Assembly (NCBI GenBank): GCA_963791455.1
Contig: CAWBSM010000001.1
Location: 248,001 to 312,000, forward strand
DNA: 64,000 nucleotides
Origin: Bog-473 sp963791455
Lineage (GTDB): Bacteria > Actinomycetota > Acidimicrobiia > Acidimicrobiales > RAAP-2
Direction: 5' to 3'
The notes beneath the pieces are model-generated. The model worked only from the letters and a program-made list of their open reading frames with translations. It was not told the DNA's origin and searched no databases. Positions 9,687 through 17,442 of this stretch are shown piece by piece; positions within the stretch are counted from its first letter, which is position 1, and each line of letters begins with the position of its first letter. Position numbers and translations under genes: made by a program.

Positions 9687-10209
9687 CACGGCGGACCTCT
9701 CACCGTGGCGTTTCGCCCGGGCGACGCTCGGCATCGTGCTGACCGGGATCCTCGTCACAATGATGGCGGCATGTTCGGATCCGCCGAGCTCGTCATCGAA
9801 TGTGCCACTGACGATCACACCTGGCCCGTACCACGACGGCCAGACCATCCGTGTGTCGGTGGGGCCGAACAAGCATTTCACGCCCTTTGCATCCATCAAG
9901 ATCCTCGAATGCTCCGACCCGGGAGGCACCACGCAGAACCTGCCCACCAGCGCCCTGCTGCGCTGTGACGGAAACACGGTGCAGGGCAACACGATCTTGG
10001 TCGGACGCGATGGCAGCTTCTCGCAGGACGACTACGTCGTGTACGCATTGCCCAACCAATCCGAGCTCGGAGAGTCGTCAGACGCAAAGCCCGTGTGCAA
10101 CGAGAAGGACTCCTGCGTGCTCTACATCGGGCAGAACCAGGAGAATTTCACTGCCCCCAAGATCTTCTCCCCTCCCTTCACCGTCTCCAAGTCAGGCACG
10201 GGATCATGA
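9676..10209 (+). CDS. Lipoprotein with ECS domain
   Basis: 177 residues; the start overlaps the end of the preceding gene by 11 nt, so the two are translationally linked. The N-terminus has a hydrophobic segment ending in MMAAC, a plausible lipobox with the Cys at about residue 36. The rest is one copy of the cluster's ECS domain: IKILECSDPGG, LRCDGNTVQG, DDYVVYALPN, VC, SCVLYIGQN and FSPPFTV. Unlike its paralogues it has no C-terminal anchor, so lipid anchoring replaces wall anchoring. A ligand for the domain cannot be named from the sequence. Confidence 0.85.
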   Translation: MKGDTADLSPWRFARATLGIVLTGILVTMMAACSDPPSSSSNVPLTITPGPYHDGQTIRVSVGPNKHFTPFASIKILECSDPGGTTQNLPTSALLRCDGNTVQGNTILVGRDGSFSQDDYVVYALPNQSELGESSDAKPVCNEKDSCVLYIGQNQENFTAPKIFSPPFTVSKSGTGS

Positions 10210-10970
10210 GCATCGCTCGGTTTTTGCCGACGGGTTGGTCCTGGGCGATCGTGATCGCCGTCGGCCTGTCGTTCGCCGGCTTGGTTATGGCCGAACAGGA
10301 TGCGGGAGCCAGCTCCCCTCCACCGCTGACCGTCTCACCGCACAGCAATCTGACCGACGGCCAAACCGTGGCGGTCAGCGTGGCGCCCAACGACTACTTC
10401 GCTCCGCACGCCGCGGTGCACATTCTCGAGTGTGCCGATCCCGAAGGATCGGTGGCCAACCTCCCCAAGGACGACACGACGTGCGACGGCAACACCATCC
10501 AGGGCAGCACCCTTCTGGTGGGCGCCAATGGAACCTTCTCCGACCCCAGCTACCCGGTGTACCTACTGCCGAACCAGCAGCTCGGTGAGCAAACGAACGA
10601 TCAGCCGATCTGCAACCAGAGCCACTACTGCGTGCTTTACGTGGGTCTGGGTCAGAACGACTTCACGCAACCCAAGGTGTTCTCGGCTCCCTTTCTAATC
10701 GCACCCAGCACCGCTACCTCCACGACGCAGGCTGGTGGCGGCTCGGCGGGCACCGCCGCTTCGTCGAGCACGACTGCGGCGCCGACGACCTCGTCCGTGA
10801 CCGCGCCCGGTACGGCGGCCACGACGGATCCGGCGGTGTCGGTCAGCGGCTCGTCCGCCTTGGCGAACACCGGCCCACCCACCGGGACCGCGTGGGTCGC
10901 CGTGTCGGCGACGGCCCTTCTCATCACCGGTGCGCTGGGTCGCCGTTTCGCACTCCGGAGGCCGCGGTGA
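10206..10970 (+). CDS. Secreted ECS-domain protein with LANTG sorting signal
   Basis: 254 residues; the ATG overlaps the previous stop codon in an ATGA arrangement. Signal peptide about 1-35, then one ECS domain closely related to the preceding lipoprotein (HILECADPEG, TTCDGNTIQGSTLLVG, YPVYLLPN, CVLYVGLGQNDF, FSAPF), a Ser/Thr/Ala linker of about 70 residues, and LANTG followed by a hydrophobic helix and an Arg-rich tail. The LAxTG form fits the class E-type sortase downstream. The similarity to the lipoprotein next door suggests tandem duplication followed by a change of anchoring mode. Confidence 0.88.
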   Translation: MSIARFLPTGWSWAIVIAVGLSFAGLVMAEQDAGASSPPPLTVSPHSNLTDGQTVAVSVAPNDYFAPHAAVHILECADPEGSVANLPKDDTTCDGNTIQGSTLLVGANGTFSDPSYPVYLLPNQQLGEQTNDQPICNQSHYCVLYVGLGQNDFTQPKVFSAPFLIAPSTATSTTQAGGGSAGTAASSSTTAAPTTSSVTAPGTAATTDPAVSVSGSSALANTGPPTGTAWVAVSATALLITGALGRRFALRRPR

Positions 10971-11959
10971 GCGCGCTGACTTCCGAGGCAAGGGTTGCGG
11001 CGCCGGTCGTCTACGACGACGTTCCGATCAATCTCAACAGGAAACCGGTCGGCGCCGATCGAGTGTTCAACGGCGTACTGGCGGGCGCCAGCGCGATCGT
11101 GCTCTTGCTCTTGGCGGCCGCGGTGGCCTTCCTCTGCAAGTACGGATTCAGCGCCTTGCGCCAAGCCGGACTTGGCTTAGTGACCGACCAGACATGGTCC
11201 CCCGATGCGCACCACTTCGGCATGCTGTCCTTGCTGATGGGTTCGGTCGCGATTGCGCTCATCGCCGTCGCCATCGCCGCCCCCATCTCCTTGGCCCTTG
11301 CACTGATGATCAACGAATATGCGCCGCGCGTACTCAAGCCATGGCTGACCGGAACCGTCGACATGCTGGCCACCGTACCCAGCATCGTGTACGGCTTCTG
11401 GGGGCTGCTGCTGGTCTCGAATCTCCAGGCGGCGCCGGCCCGATGGCTCGTGGCCCACGCCAGCTTCGTTCCGATCTTCCGGACGGCGAGTCCGGGCCAG
11501 TACGTGAAATCGATCTTTGCATGCGGACTGATCTGCTGCGTCACGATCATTCCCATCATCACGTCCGTCAGCCGTGAGGTAATGGCGCAAACGCCTCGCG
11601 ATGTCTGCGAAGCAGCGCTCGGACTCGGTGCCACCCGGTGGGGGATGGTGACCGACGTCATCCTGCCCTTCTCTCGCAACGGCATTCTCGGTGCGATCCT
11701 CTTGGGGGTAGGACGCGGGCTCGGGGAAACCATGATCGTCGTGCTAGTTCTTTCGCAGGGGAACCACTTGACGTCGGCGCTCATGGGTCCTGGTGGCCTG
11801 GGCTCGATCGCGGCGGAGATCACGGAGAACTTCGTCGCTTCGTCCGTCATCACGAAGAGCGCACTGATCCTTCTCGGCCTCGTCCTGTTCATGACCACGC
11901 TGGTCATCAACATCGCTGCCCGGATGATTGTCGAGCGATCAAACAAGGAAATGCTGTGA
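10967..11959 (+). CDS. pstC: Pst-like ABC transporter permease PstC
   Basis: 330 residues from a GTG overlapping the previous stop (GTGA). It is a six-helix permease of the PstC family: the cytoplasmic EAA-type loop reads EAALGLGATRWGMV, and the MLATVPSIVYGFWGL segment and the GRGLGETM motif match phosphate permeases. PstC pairs with PstA to form the membrane channel of a high-affinity phosphate importer. Its tight overlap with secreted ECS-domain genes is unusual for a phosphate operon, and no phoU or two-component regulator is nearby, so the substrate should be regarded as inferred from family. Confidence 0.92.
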   Translation: MSALTSEARVAAPVVYDDVPINLNRKPVGADRVFNGVLAGASAIVLLLLAAAVAFLCKYGFSALRQAGLGLVTDQTWSPDAHHFGMLSLLMGSVAIALIAVAIAAPISLALALMINEYAPRVLKPWLTGTVDMLATVPSIVYGFWGLLLVSNLQAAPARWLVAHASFVPIFRTASPGQYVKSIFACGLICCVTIIPIITSVSREVMAQTPRDVCEAALGLGATRWGMVTDVILPFSRNGILGAILLGVGRGLGETMIVVLVLSQGNHLTSALMGPGGLGSIAAEITENFVASSVITKSALILLGLVLFMTTLVINIAARMIVERSNKEML

Positions 11960-13110
11960 CGCAGACCCTCGGGACTCCGACGCGGGCGGTGTCGCAGGGC
12001 CAGCAAGCACCCGATCGGCCACGACGCGCGCGCGCCGTCAACCGTGCCATGGTCATCGAGGCGAGTGGCTCGGCTTTGGCTTCAGTGGCCATTGTGTGGC
12101 TTTGCTTCAAGATTGCCGGCATTACCGGCCCCCTAGGGTTCGTCGTTTGTGTCATTTGCGCCTTTTTGTTCGTGTACGGGATCGTCTGCTGGCGCAAGTA
12201 CGGCGTCTTGGCCACAAAGGACCGTCTGGCCACACTAGGCATCTGGACTGGCGCTCTCCTTGCGTTCATTCCGCTTGTAGCCGTCATTGTCTACGTCATT
12301 ATCAAGGGCGCGTCGGTCGTGCTGGCCCACTTTCCACACTTCTTCCTGGCCGATATGACCGGTCTGACGGCCACCTCGCCAGTTACCGCGGTGGGAGCGG
12401 GTGCCGCCATCGTGGGAACCATCGAGCAAGTCGGTCTGGCGACGCTTTTCACCGTTCCCTTGGGCGTGCTCACTGCCACATACCTGGTGAACAATCGGAA
12501 CGCCTTCTCCAAGGTAGTCAGCAACGTCGTCGATGCCATGACGGGATCACCGGCAATTATCGCCGGCCTTTTCATCTATCTGCTCTGGGTGGTGCCCCAG
12601 AAAGAAGCTGGCCAGACGGGTTTCGCTGCTGCGCTCGCCCTCTCAGTGATGATGCTGCCGATCGTCACCCGCGCCTCCCAGGAGGTCATCTCCATCGTCC
12701 CTGGGTCCCTGACCGAGGCGTCGCTCGCGCTCGGGGCCCCCGTCTGGCGCTCGACGCTCAGGGTGCTGCTCCCGACGGCACGCGTCGGCCTCATTACCGC
12801 CATGATCCTGGGCATCGCCCGCGTCGCCGGGGAGACCGCTCCCGTTCTCTTTACGGCGGGAGGGAACCCTTCCTACAACTGGAATCCGTTCAGCGGAAAG
12901 CAGGACGACCTGCCTCTGCGCATATACGAGTTGATCTTCCAACCCGGGGTGAACACGACCAGAGACGCCTGGGGCATCGCTTTCGTGCTGGTCCTCGTGG
13001 TCCTGACCCTGTTCATTCTGGCGCGCCTCATCGGGGCCAAAAAGCCCGGCCCCAGCGGCTTCACGGTTCCGTGGCGCACCCGACGTTCTCCGGAGGAAGT
13101 CGAAGCATGA
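11956..13110 (+). CDS. pstA: Pst-like ABC transporter permease PstA
   Basis: 384 residues; the GTG start overlaps the pstC stop by 4 nt. The C-terminal 280 residues are a typical PstA: TVPLGVLTATYLVN, VDAMTGSPAIIAGL, the EAA-type loop EASLALGAPVWRSTL and IARVAGETAPVLFTAG. About 110 extra N-terminal residues include two additional hydrophobic helices (about 35-75), longer than usual for the family. It is followed by a PstS-like gene whose upstream start would overlap its stop. Confidence 0.92.
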   Translation: MTQTLGTPTRAVSQGQQAPDRPRRARAVNRAMVIEASGSALASVAIVWLCFKIAGITGPLGFVVCVICAFLFVYGIVCWRKYGVLATKDRLATLGIWTGALLAFIPLVAVIVYVIIKGASVVLAHFPHFFLADMTGLTATSPVTAVGAGAAIVGTIEQVGLATLFTVPLGVLTATYLVNNRNAFSKVVSNVVDAMTGSPAIIAGLFIYLLWVVPQKEAGQTGFAAALALSVMMLPIVTRASQEVISIVPGSLTEASLALGAPVWRSTLRVLLPTARVGLITAMILGIARVAGETAPVLFTAGGNPSYNWNPFSGKQDDLPLRIYELIFQPGVNTTRDAWGIAFVLVLVVLTLFILARLIGAKKPGPSGFTVPWRTRRSPEEVEA

Positions 13111-13184
13111 GCGGCCCGTCGCGAGAGTTCACATCAGTCCACCAGTGCATCAGTCGAGCAAACAACATCAAGGAGTCACCGAAG

Positions 13185-14798
13185 ATGCGGATCGTCCAGC
13201 GAGTCATGCACGTGTCCCGGCTCACCGTCATCCCGAGGCGTCCCCGACGTGCCATCGGCATCGCCGTTCTGTCTGCCCTGTTGCTGGCCGTCGCGTCCAC
13301 TTCGGCGGGAGCGGCAAGGTCAGCCTTGGAGAGCGCGCATACCACCCCGGCGCCAATCAACGGCACGGGATCATCGTTCGCCTCTCCCGCCATCGATACG
13401 TGGGTCAATGCCACCCACGGTGCGCCGTACAACCTCGGCATCAGTTGGTCCCCCTCGAACTCTGGAACCGGGCGATATGAATTCACCAACCAGACGACTG
13501 ACTTCGCCGTGAGCGACATTGGTTACGTGGGGAATACCGACACCACTCCTCCAAGCTTCTCGTTCAACTTCATCCCCATCACTGCCGGTGGCATTGCTTT
13601 CATGTACAACGTTCCTGGACTGAGCAAGCAACTCCAGCTCAGCAGCCTCACCGCCTGTGGTCTTCTGACTGGAGGCATCAAGAACTGGAACGATCCGAAC
13701 ATCGCCGCCGACAATCCTGGTGTCAACCTCCCCAACATTCCCGTCATACCGGTGACGGAGAGCGACTCCGCGGGAACAAACTACGTGCTCGAGGAATGGT
13801 GCATCGACGAGCAATCGCAATTGTGGGCGGCGTTCGTGCAGGCACAACAGTCTCAGTCGGGAGGACCCACGGATGGTGTAGCCATCTCCGCGACCGCCCC
13901 CAACTCGAACTGGCCCGGAATCAGAGGCGGGCTGGACGACCAGTCCACCACTGCGGTGGCCAGTGACATCGCCAACAACGCCGGAGGGATCGGCGCAGTA
14001 CAGGTGAAGTACGCCGAGGAGGAATCAGGTTTCGGGGGTACCGACCCGTCGAAGAACGTGGCGTTGGTGAAGAACGCCAGCGGCGACTACACCCCTCCCT
14101 CACCGGTCGACGTCGCCTCAGCACTCGCCTACGCCACACAGCTGCCCAACGGCACCCACCAACTCAACTTCAGCGGAGCGGGCCCCCACGTCTACAACCC
14201 GTCGACGTACAGCTACCTCCTAACGCCGACGACGGGATGGTCGCCGTCCAAGGGCGACACCATGAGTCAGTTCGTCAACTACACCCTTACGCTCGGCCAG
14301 CAGACCGCTCCGTCCTTCGGGTACGCGAGTCTGGGCCTTTCACTCGAGCAGTACGGCGTTAATGCCGTCCAGCACAATGTGCCCGGAGCGGTGCCGCCGA
14401 CGGCCGCAGAATCGCAAGCGTACTCCTGCGGTGACCTCACCCCCTCCGAAGTTGCAGCGGGGCAAACCACGCCCACTTGTGGGGTGGTGAACGCAACGGC
14501 AGCCCCTCCCGGTGCCAACGCCGGCACCGCGACCGGGTCCCCGGTGGCCTTGTCTACGAAGACCACCGGGGGGGCCGGGGCGGCCGGGGCGGGAGGCCAC
14601 GCGGCGACGGGAAGCAACTCCTCCTCATCGGGCGGCGGCGGCGGCGTCAATGCTTCGGTGGCCCTCACGGGAACTTCCTCCATGGCGGGCACCGGGATCA
14701 ATCCGCTGCCCGTCACGATCTTCGGATTGAGCCTCTTCGTCATCGGAGTCGTCGGTCGGCGACGCTTTCTCAAGCGGCGTGTGCGTGGCGCTCCATGA
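13185..14798 (+). CDS. pstS: PstS-like substrate-binding protein with C-terminal wall/membrane anchor
   Basis: 537 residues. ATG 13185 is preferred because AAGGAG lies 9 nt upstream; an ATG at 13107 overlapping pstA is the alternative. The signal peptide ends near residue 45 (SAGA). The mature protein begins with GTGSSFASPAIDTW and has NSGTGRYEF, TDFAVSDIGY and SDSAGTNY, the phosphate-loop motifs of PstS. Actinobacterial PstS proteins are normally lipoproteins; this one has no lipobox and instead a Gly/Ser-rich linker and MAGTG plus a hydrophobic helix and an RRRF-KRR tail, so it appears to be held by a C-terminal anchor like the other surface proteins of the cluster. Confidence 0.9.
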   Translation: MRIVQRVMHVSRLTVIPRRPRRAIGIAVLSALLLAVASTSAGAARSALESAHTTPAPINGTGSSFASPAIDTWVNATHGAPYNLGISWSPSNSGTGRYEFTNQTTDFAVSDIGYVGNTDTTPPSFSFNFIPITAGGIAFMYNVPGLSKQLQLSSLTACGLLTGGIKNWNDPNIAADNPGVNLPNIPVIPVTESDSAGTNYVLEEWCIDEQSQLWAAFVQAQQSQSGGPTDGVAISATAPNSNWPGIRGGLDDQSTTAVASDIANNAGGIGAVQVKYAEEESGFGGTDPSKNVALVKNASGDYTPPSPVDVASALAYATQLPNGTHQLNFSGAGPHVYNPSTYSYLLTPTTGWSPSKGDTMSQFVNYTLTLGQQTAPSFGYASLGLSLEQYGVNAVQHNVPGAVPPTAAESQAYSCGDLTPSEVAAGQTTPTCGVVNATAAPPGANAGTATGSPVALSTKTTGGAGAAGAGGHAATGSNSSSSGGGGGVNASVALTGTSSMAGTGINPLPVTIFGLSLFVIGVVGRRRFLKRRVRGAP

Positions 14799-16345
14799 GG
14801 CGAGGATCCGTGACTCGACGCGCGGTCGTGGTGGCGTTGGCCACCCTTGTGACTTCCACCGCTGGCACCGTATGGGCGAGTGGGAGTGCAAGTTCTGCCA
14901 CCGTCGCGGGAACGGTCATCGGTGAAGGTGGCGACGCTATGACCCCGGTCATGGTGAAGTTGCTGCATGATGATGCCGGGGGCCTGAATCCGGACTTCGG
15001 CTCTTACACCAACGTCAACCTCGATCAGGGCATCAAGGACTTCATCGGGACTGCGCCCGGAGCGTTCGCCAACGATTTCGCGGTGACCGAACGCCCGCTG
15101 ACTTCGGCCGAGGCGGCCACCGCCAAGGCGAATGGCAGGTCATACGCCTATGTGCCCTTCGTCGCGACCCCGGTCGCGCTGTTGACCCTGGTTCCCAATC
15201 CGACCTATTCGGGGAGCGCAACCATTCTGCCGTCACAGTTCTGCCAGCACATCCCACTGACACTTACCCAATTGGACGGCATCTACGGGGCCCCGGCGTA
15301 TACGGGTTGGGGCGACACCAACTTGAGCTGCACCAGCCCCCCCAACACGCCCGCAGCGGCGTACGCATTCGGTCTTTGGGCCAACCTCGATCCCACAATC
15401 GAGAACTACACGCTCGAGTCCTTCCTGGACAGCACCACCGCCTCCCAGACTGCCTTCGCGGCCGGGTTGGCTGCTGCGGAACAGCACGGGCTGGCGGCGA
15501 CGGGAGTGACAACGACTGCGAGTGAGCACTGGCCCTATTCGACGACTGCCGTCGAGGGAGGCGACGAGGCCACGCTCGGAAAGCTGATCGGCCTGGATGC
15601 ACGGACCGCAGCGCCCAGCACGGTGGTCGCGGATATCCAGATGGGTGCCATCATGCCCATCGCGTCCGTCTGGACGGGAGACCCGCTGGGCGTGACGTGG
15701 AATCTCCCGACCGCGGCCGTCCAGAATGCACAAGGGTCCTTCGTGGCGCCTTCTTCGGCCTCGGCCGGCGCCGCAGAAGCCGACGCGACCCTTGCCTCGA
15801 CCTCGGACCCGACGACGAACAACCTGGTCACGTTCAATGCCGGCACGTCGGACCAAGCCGCTTACAACAACTACCTGATGATGGAGAGCTACCTCCTGGT
15901 GCCGACAAACGGCCTGCCGGCCGACAAGGCGCTCGCGCTGGCCCAGTTCATTCGCTTCGCGGTGGGCGCCAAGGGGCAGGCCGACATCACCGCCCTGGGC
16001 GCAGCTCCGGCGACCCCGAAGATGGTGACTGCCGACCTCGCGGTGGCGCAGGAACTCGACGCCGAAGCAGCGTCGGCACCGGCCACCACACCCACGTCCA
16101 CGTCCACGCCCACGTCCAGCTCCGGCACCACGACCGCCACCACCGCCACAGGGACCTCGTCATCGGGCACCGGTGGCTCTTCAGCGGGCGACGCTCCCTC
16201 GGCCGCCACAACCGCCGCGTCAACGTCGGGTGGGCTGGCCTTCACGGGCGATGACCCGCTCCCGCTCCTCGGACTGGGCTTCGCCCTCCTTATGTGCGGG
16301 GAAGGAGCGCGACAACTCCTGCGACGACGAAGGGCCAGCCGATGA
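14795..16345 (+). CDS. Divergent PstS-like protein with LAFTG sorting signal
   Basis: 516 residues; the ATG overlaps the stop of the previous gene (ATGA). A signal peptide (about 1-35) precedes a region that aligns in organisation with PstS-like proteins (FANDFAVTERPLTSAEA, YVPFVATPVALLTLV, ILPSQFCQHIPLTLTQLDGIYG), but the phosphate-loop motifs of the first PstS are not clear, so the ligand may differ. A long Thr/Ser linker ends in LAFTG, a hydrophobic helix and RRRR. Having a second, diverged and anchored binding protein in the operon suggests a receptor complex or a relay of binding proteins. Confidence 0.85.
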   Translation: MRRGSVTRRAVVVALATLVTSTAGTVWASGSASSATVAGTVIGEGGDAMTPVMVKLLHDDAGGLNPDFGSYTNVNLDQGIKDFIGTAPGAFANDFAVTERPLTSAEAATAKANGRSYAYVPFVATPVALLTLVPNPTYSGSATILPSQFCQHIPLTLTQLDGIYGAPAYTGWGDTNLSCTSPPNTPAAAYAFGLWANLDPTIENYTLESFLDSTTASQTAFAAGLAAAEQHGLAATGVTTTASEHWPYSTTAVEGGDEATLGKLIGLDARTAAPSTVVADIQMGAIMPIASVWTGDPLGVTWNLPTAAVQNAQGSFVAPSSASAGAAEADATLASTSDPTTNNLVTFNAGTSDQAAYNNYLMMESYLLVPTNGLPADKALALAQFIRFAVGAKGQADITALGAAPATPKMVTADLAVAQELDAEAASAPATTPTSTSTPTSSSGTTTATTATGTSSSGTGGSSAGDAPSAATTAASTSGGLAFTGDDPLPLLGLGFALLMCGEGARQLLRRRRASR

Positions 16346-16602
16346 CGTCACCTGGTTCTGTGGAAGGTAGACGATTCTTTGGTGATCTGACCGCACCGGG
16401 AAGGTCGAGTTTCGACTGGGCGGTGCTTTTCGCGGCTCTGGCGCTCGTTCTTCCAGTGTCCGGCGTGGTCGGAGTGTTCTTCGCGGATCGCAGTCGCCGC
16501 AAGGGCTACGGACGGTGGAAGTCCGCCCTGGCGATCTCCATTTGGTGTGTGGTTCTCGGTATCACGGTGCGGGGATTCCTACGTGTGGGGGTGTTCCCAT
16601 GA
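16342..16602 (+). CDS. Small two-helix membrane protein in the pst-like operon
   Basis: 86 residues. The start overlaps the previous stop (ATGA), and its own stop overlaps the pstB start (ATGA). Two hydrophobic segments (about 23-45 and 55-78) flank a basic loop (DRSRRKGYGRWK), similar to DUF4190-type small membrane proteins. Position between binding protein and ATPase genes, with overlaps on both sides, argues for co-expression with the transporter; an accessory or stabilising role is inference. Confidence 0.75.
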   Translation: MTSPGSVEGRRFFGDLTAPGRSSFDWAVLFAALALVLPVSGVVGVFFADRSRRKGYGRWKSALAISIWCVVLGITVRGFLRVGVFP

Positions 16603-17438
16603 CCACGATGGAGACGCGGTCTTCGGCAGCGGCCCAAGCGCACTCGGCCTTCGATGCTCCCGTTGGACCGGCGTCACTGCAGGCGACGAACGTCAGTGCT
16701 TGGTTCGGAAGCAACAAGGTTCTTGAACGGGTAAGCCTCGAGATGGAGCCGCGCAAAGTAACCGCACTCATCGGACCGTCGGGCTGCGGAAAGTCAACGT
16801 TCCTGCGGATCCTCAACCGTATGCACGAGCTCATTCCGAGCGCGGCGCTCTCGGGATCGGTAGCGCTCGACGGCACGGAGATCTACTCGCCCGCCCTGCC
16901 TGTGACGCAGACGCGTCTCCGGATTGGCATGGTGTTTCAGCGCCCCAATCCGTTTCCCTCAATGACCATCGCGCAAAACGTGCTTTCGGGACTTCGGCTT
17001 TCGGGCTTGAAGGTAGCGAACCCCGACGCCCTGGTAAAGGACTGTCTGGAGCGAGCCGGGCTGTGGAAGGAGGCCCGCAACCGCCTGAACGAGTCCGGTG
17101 CCGCTCTTTCCGGAGGTCAGCTGCAGCGCCTCTGCATCGCTCGGTCACTGGCCGTTCGGCCTCGGGTGCTCCTCATGGACGAGCCCTGTTCTGCGCTCGA
17201 CCCGATCTCGACCAGTGTCATCGAGGGAACGATCAAGGACCTCAGCGACGACATCACCATCGTGATCGTCACCCACAACATGCAACAGGCGCAGCGTGTC
17301 TCCGACAATTGTGCGCTTTTCCTGGTGGACGGGGAAGGTCAACCCGGGCACATCGTCGAGGCGGGACCCACGGAGGAGGTCTTCAACAACCCCATCAACC
17401 CTCGTACTTCTGACTACGTCCACGGAGTGTTCGGGTGA
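16599..17438 (+). CDS. pstB: Pst-like ABC transporter ATPase PstB
   Basis: 279 residues. Walker A GPSGCGKST, Q-loop FQRPNPFP, signature LSGGQLQRL, Walker B LLMDEPCSALDP and the H-loop VTHNMQQAQR are all intact. FQRPNPFPSMTI and RMHELIP are characteristic of PstB, the phosphate importer ATPase. It begins inside the stop of the small membrane gene and ends 4 nt before the exosortase-family gene, so transporter and sorting enzymes share one transcription unit. Confidence 0.95.
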   Translation: MTTMETRSSAAAQAHSAFDAPVGPASLQATNVSAWFGSNKVLERVSLEMEPRKVTALIGPSGCGKSTFLRILNRMHELIPSAALSGSVALDGTEIYSPALPVTQTRLRIGMVFQRPNPFPSMTIAQNVLSGLRLSGLKVANPDALVKDCLERAGLWKEARNRLNESGAALSGGQLQRLCIARSLAVRPRVLLMDEPCSALDPISTSVIEGTIKDLSDDITIVIVTHNMQQAQRVSDNCALFLVDGEGQPGHIVEAGPTEEVFNNPINPRTSDYVHGVFG

Positions 17439-17442
17439 TCTG

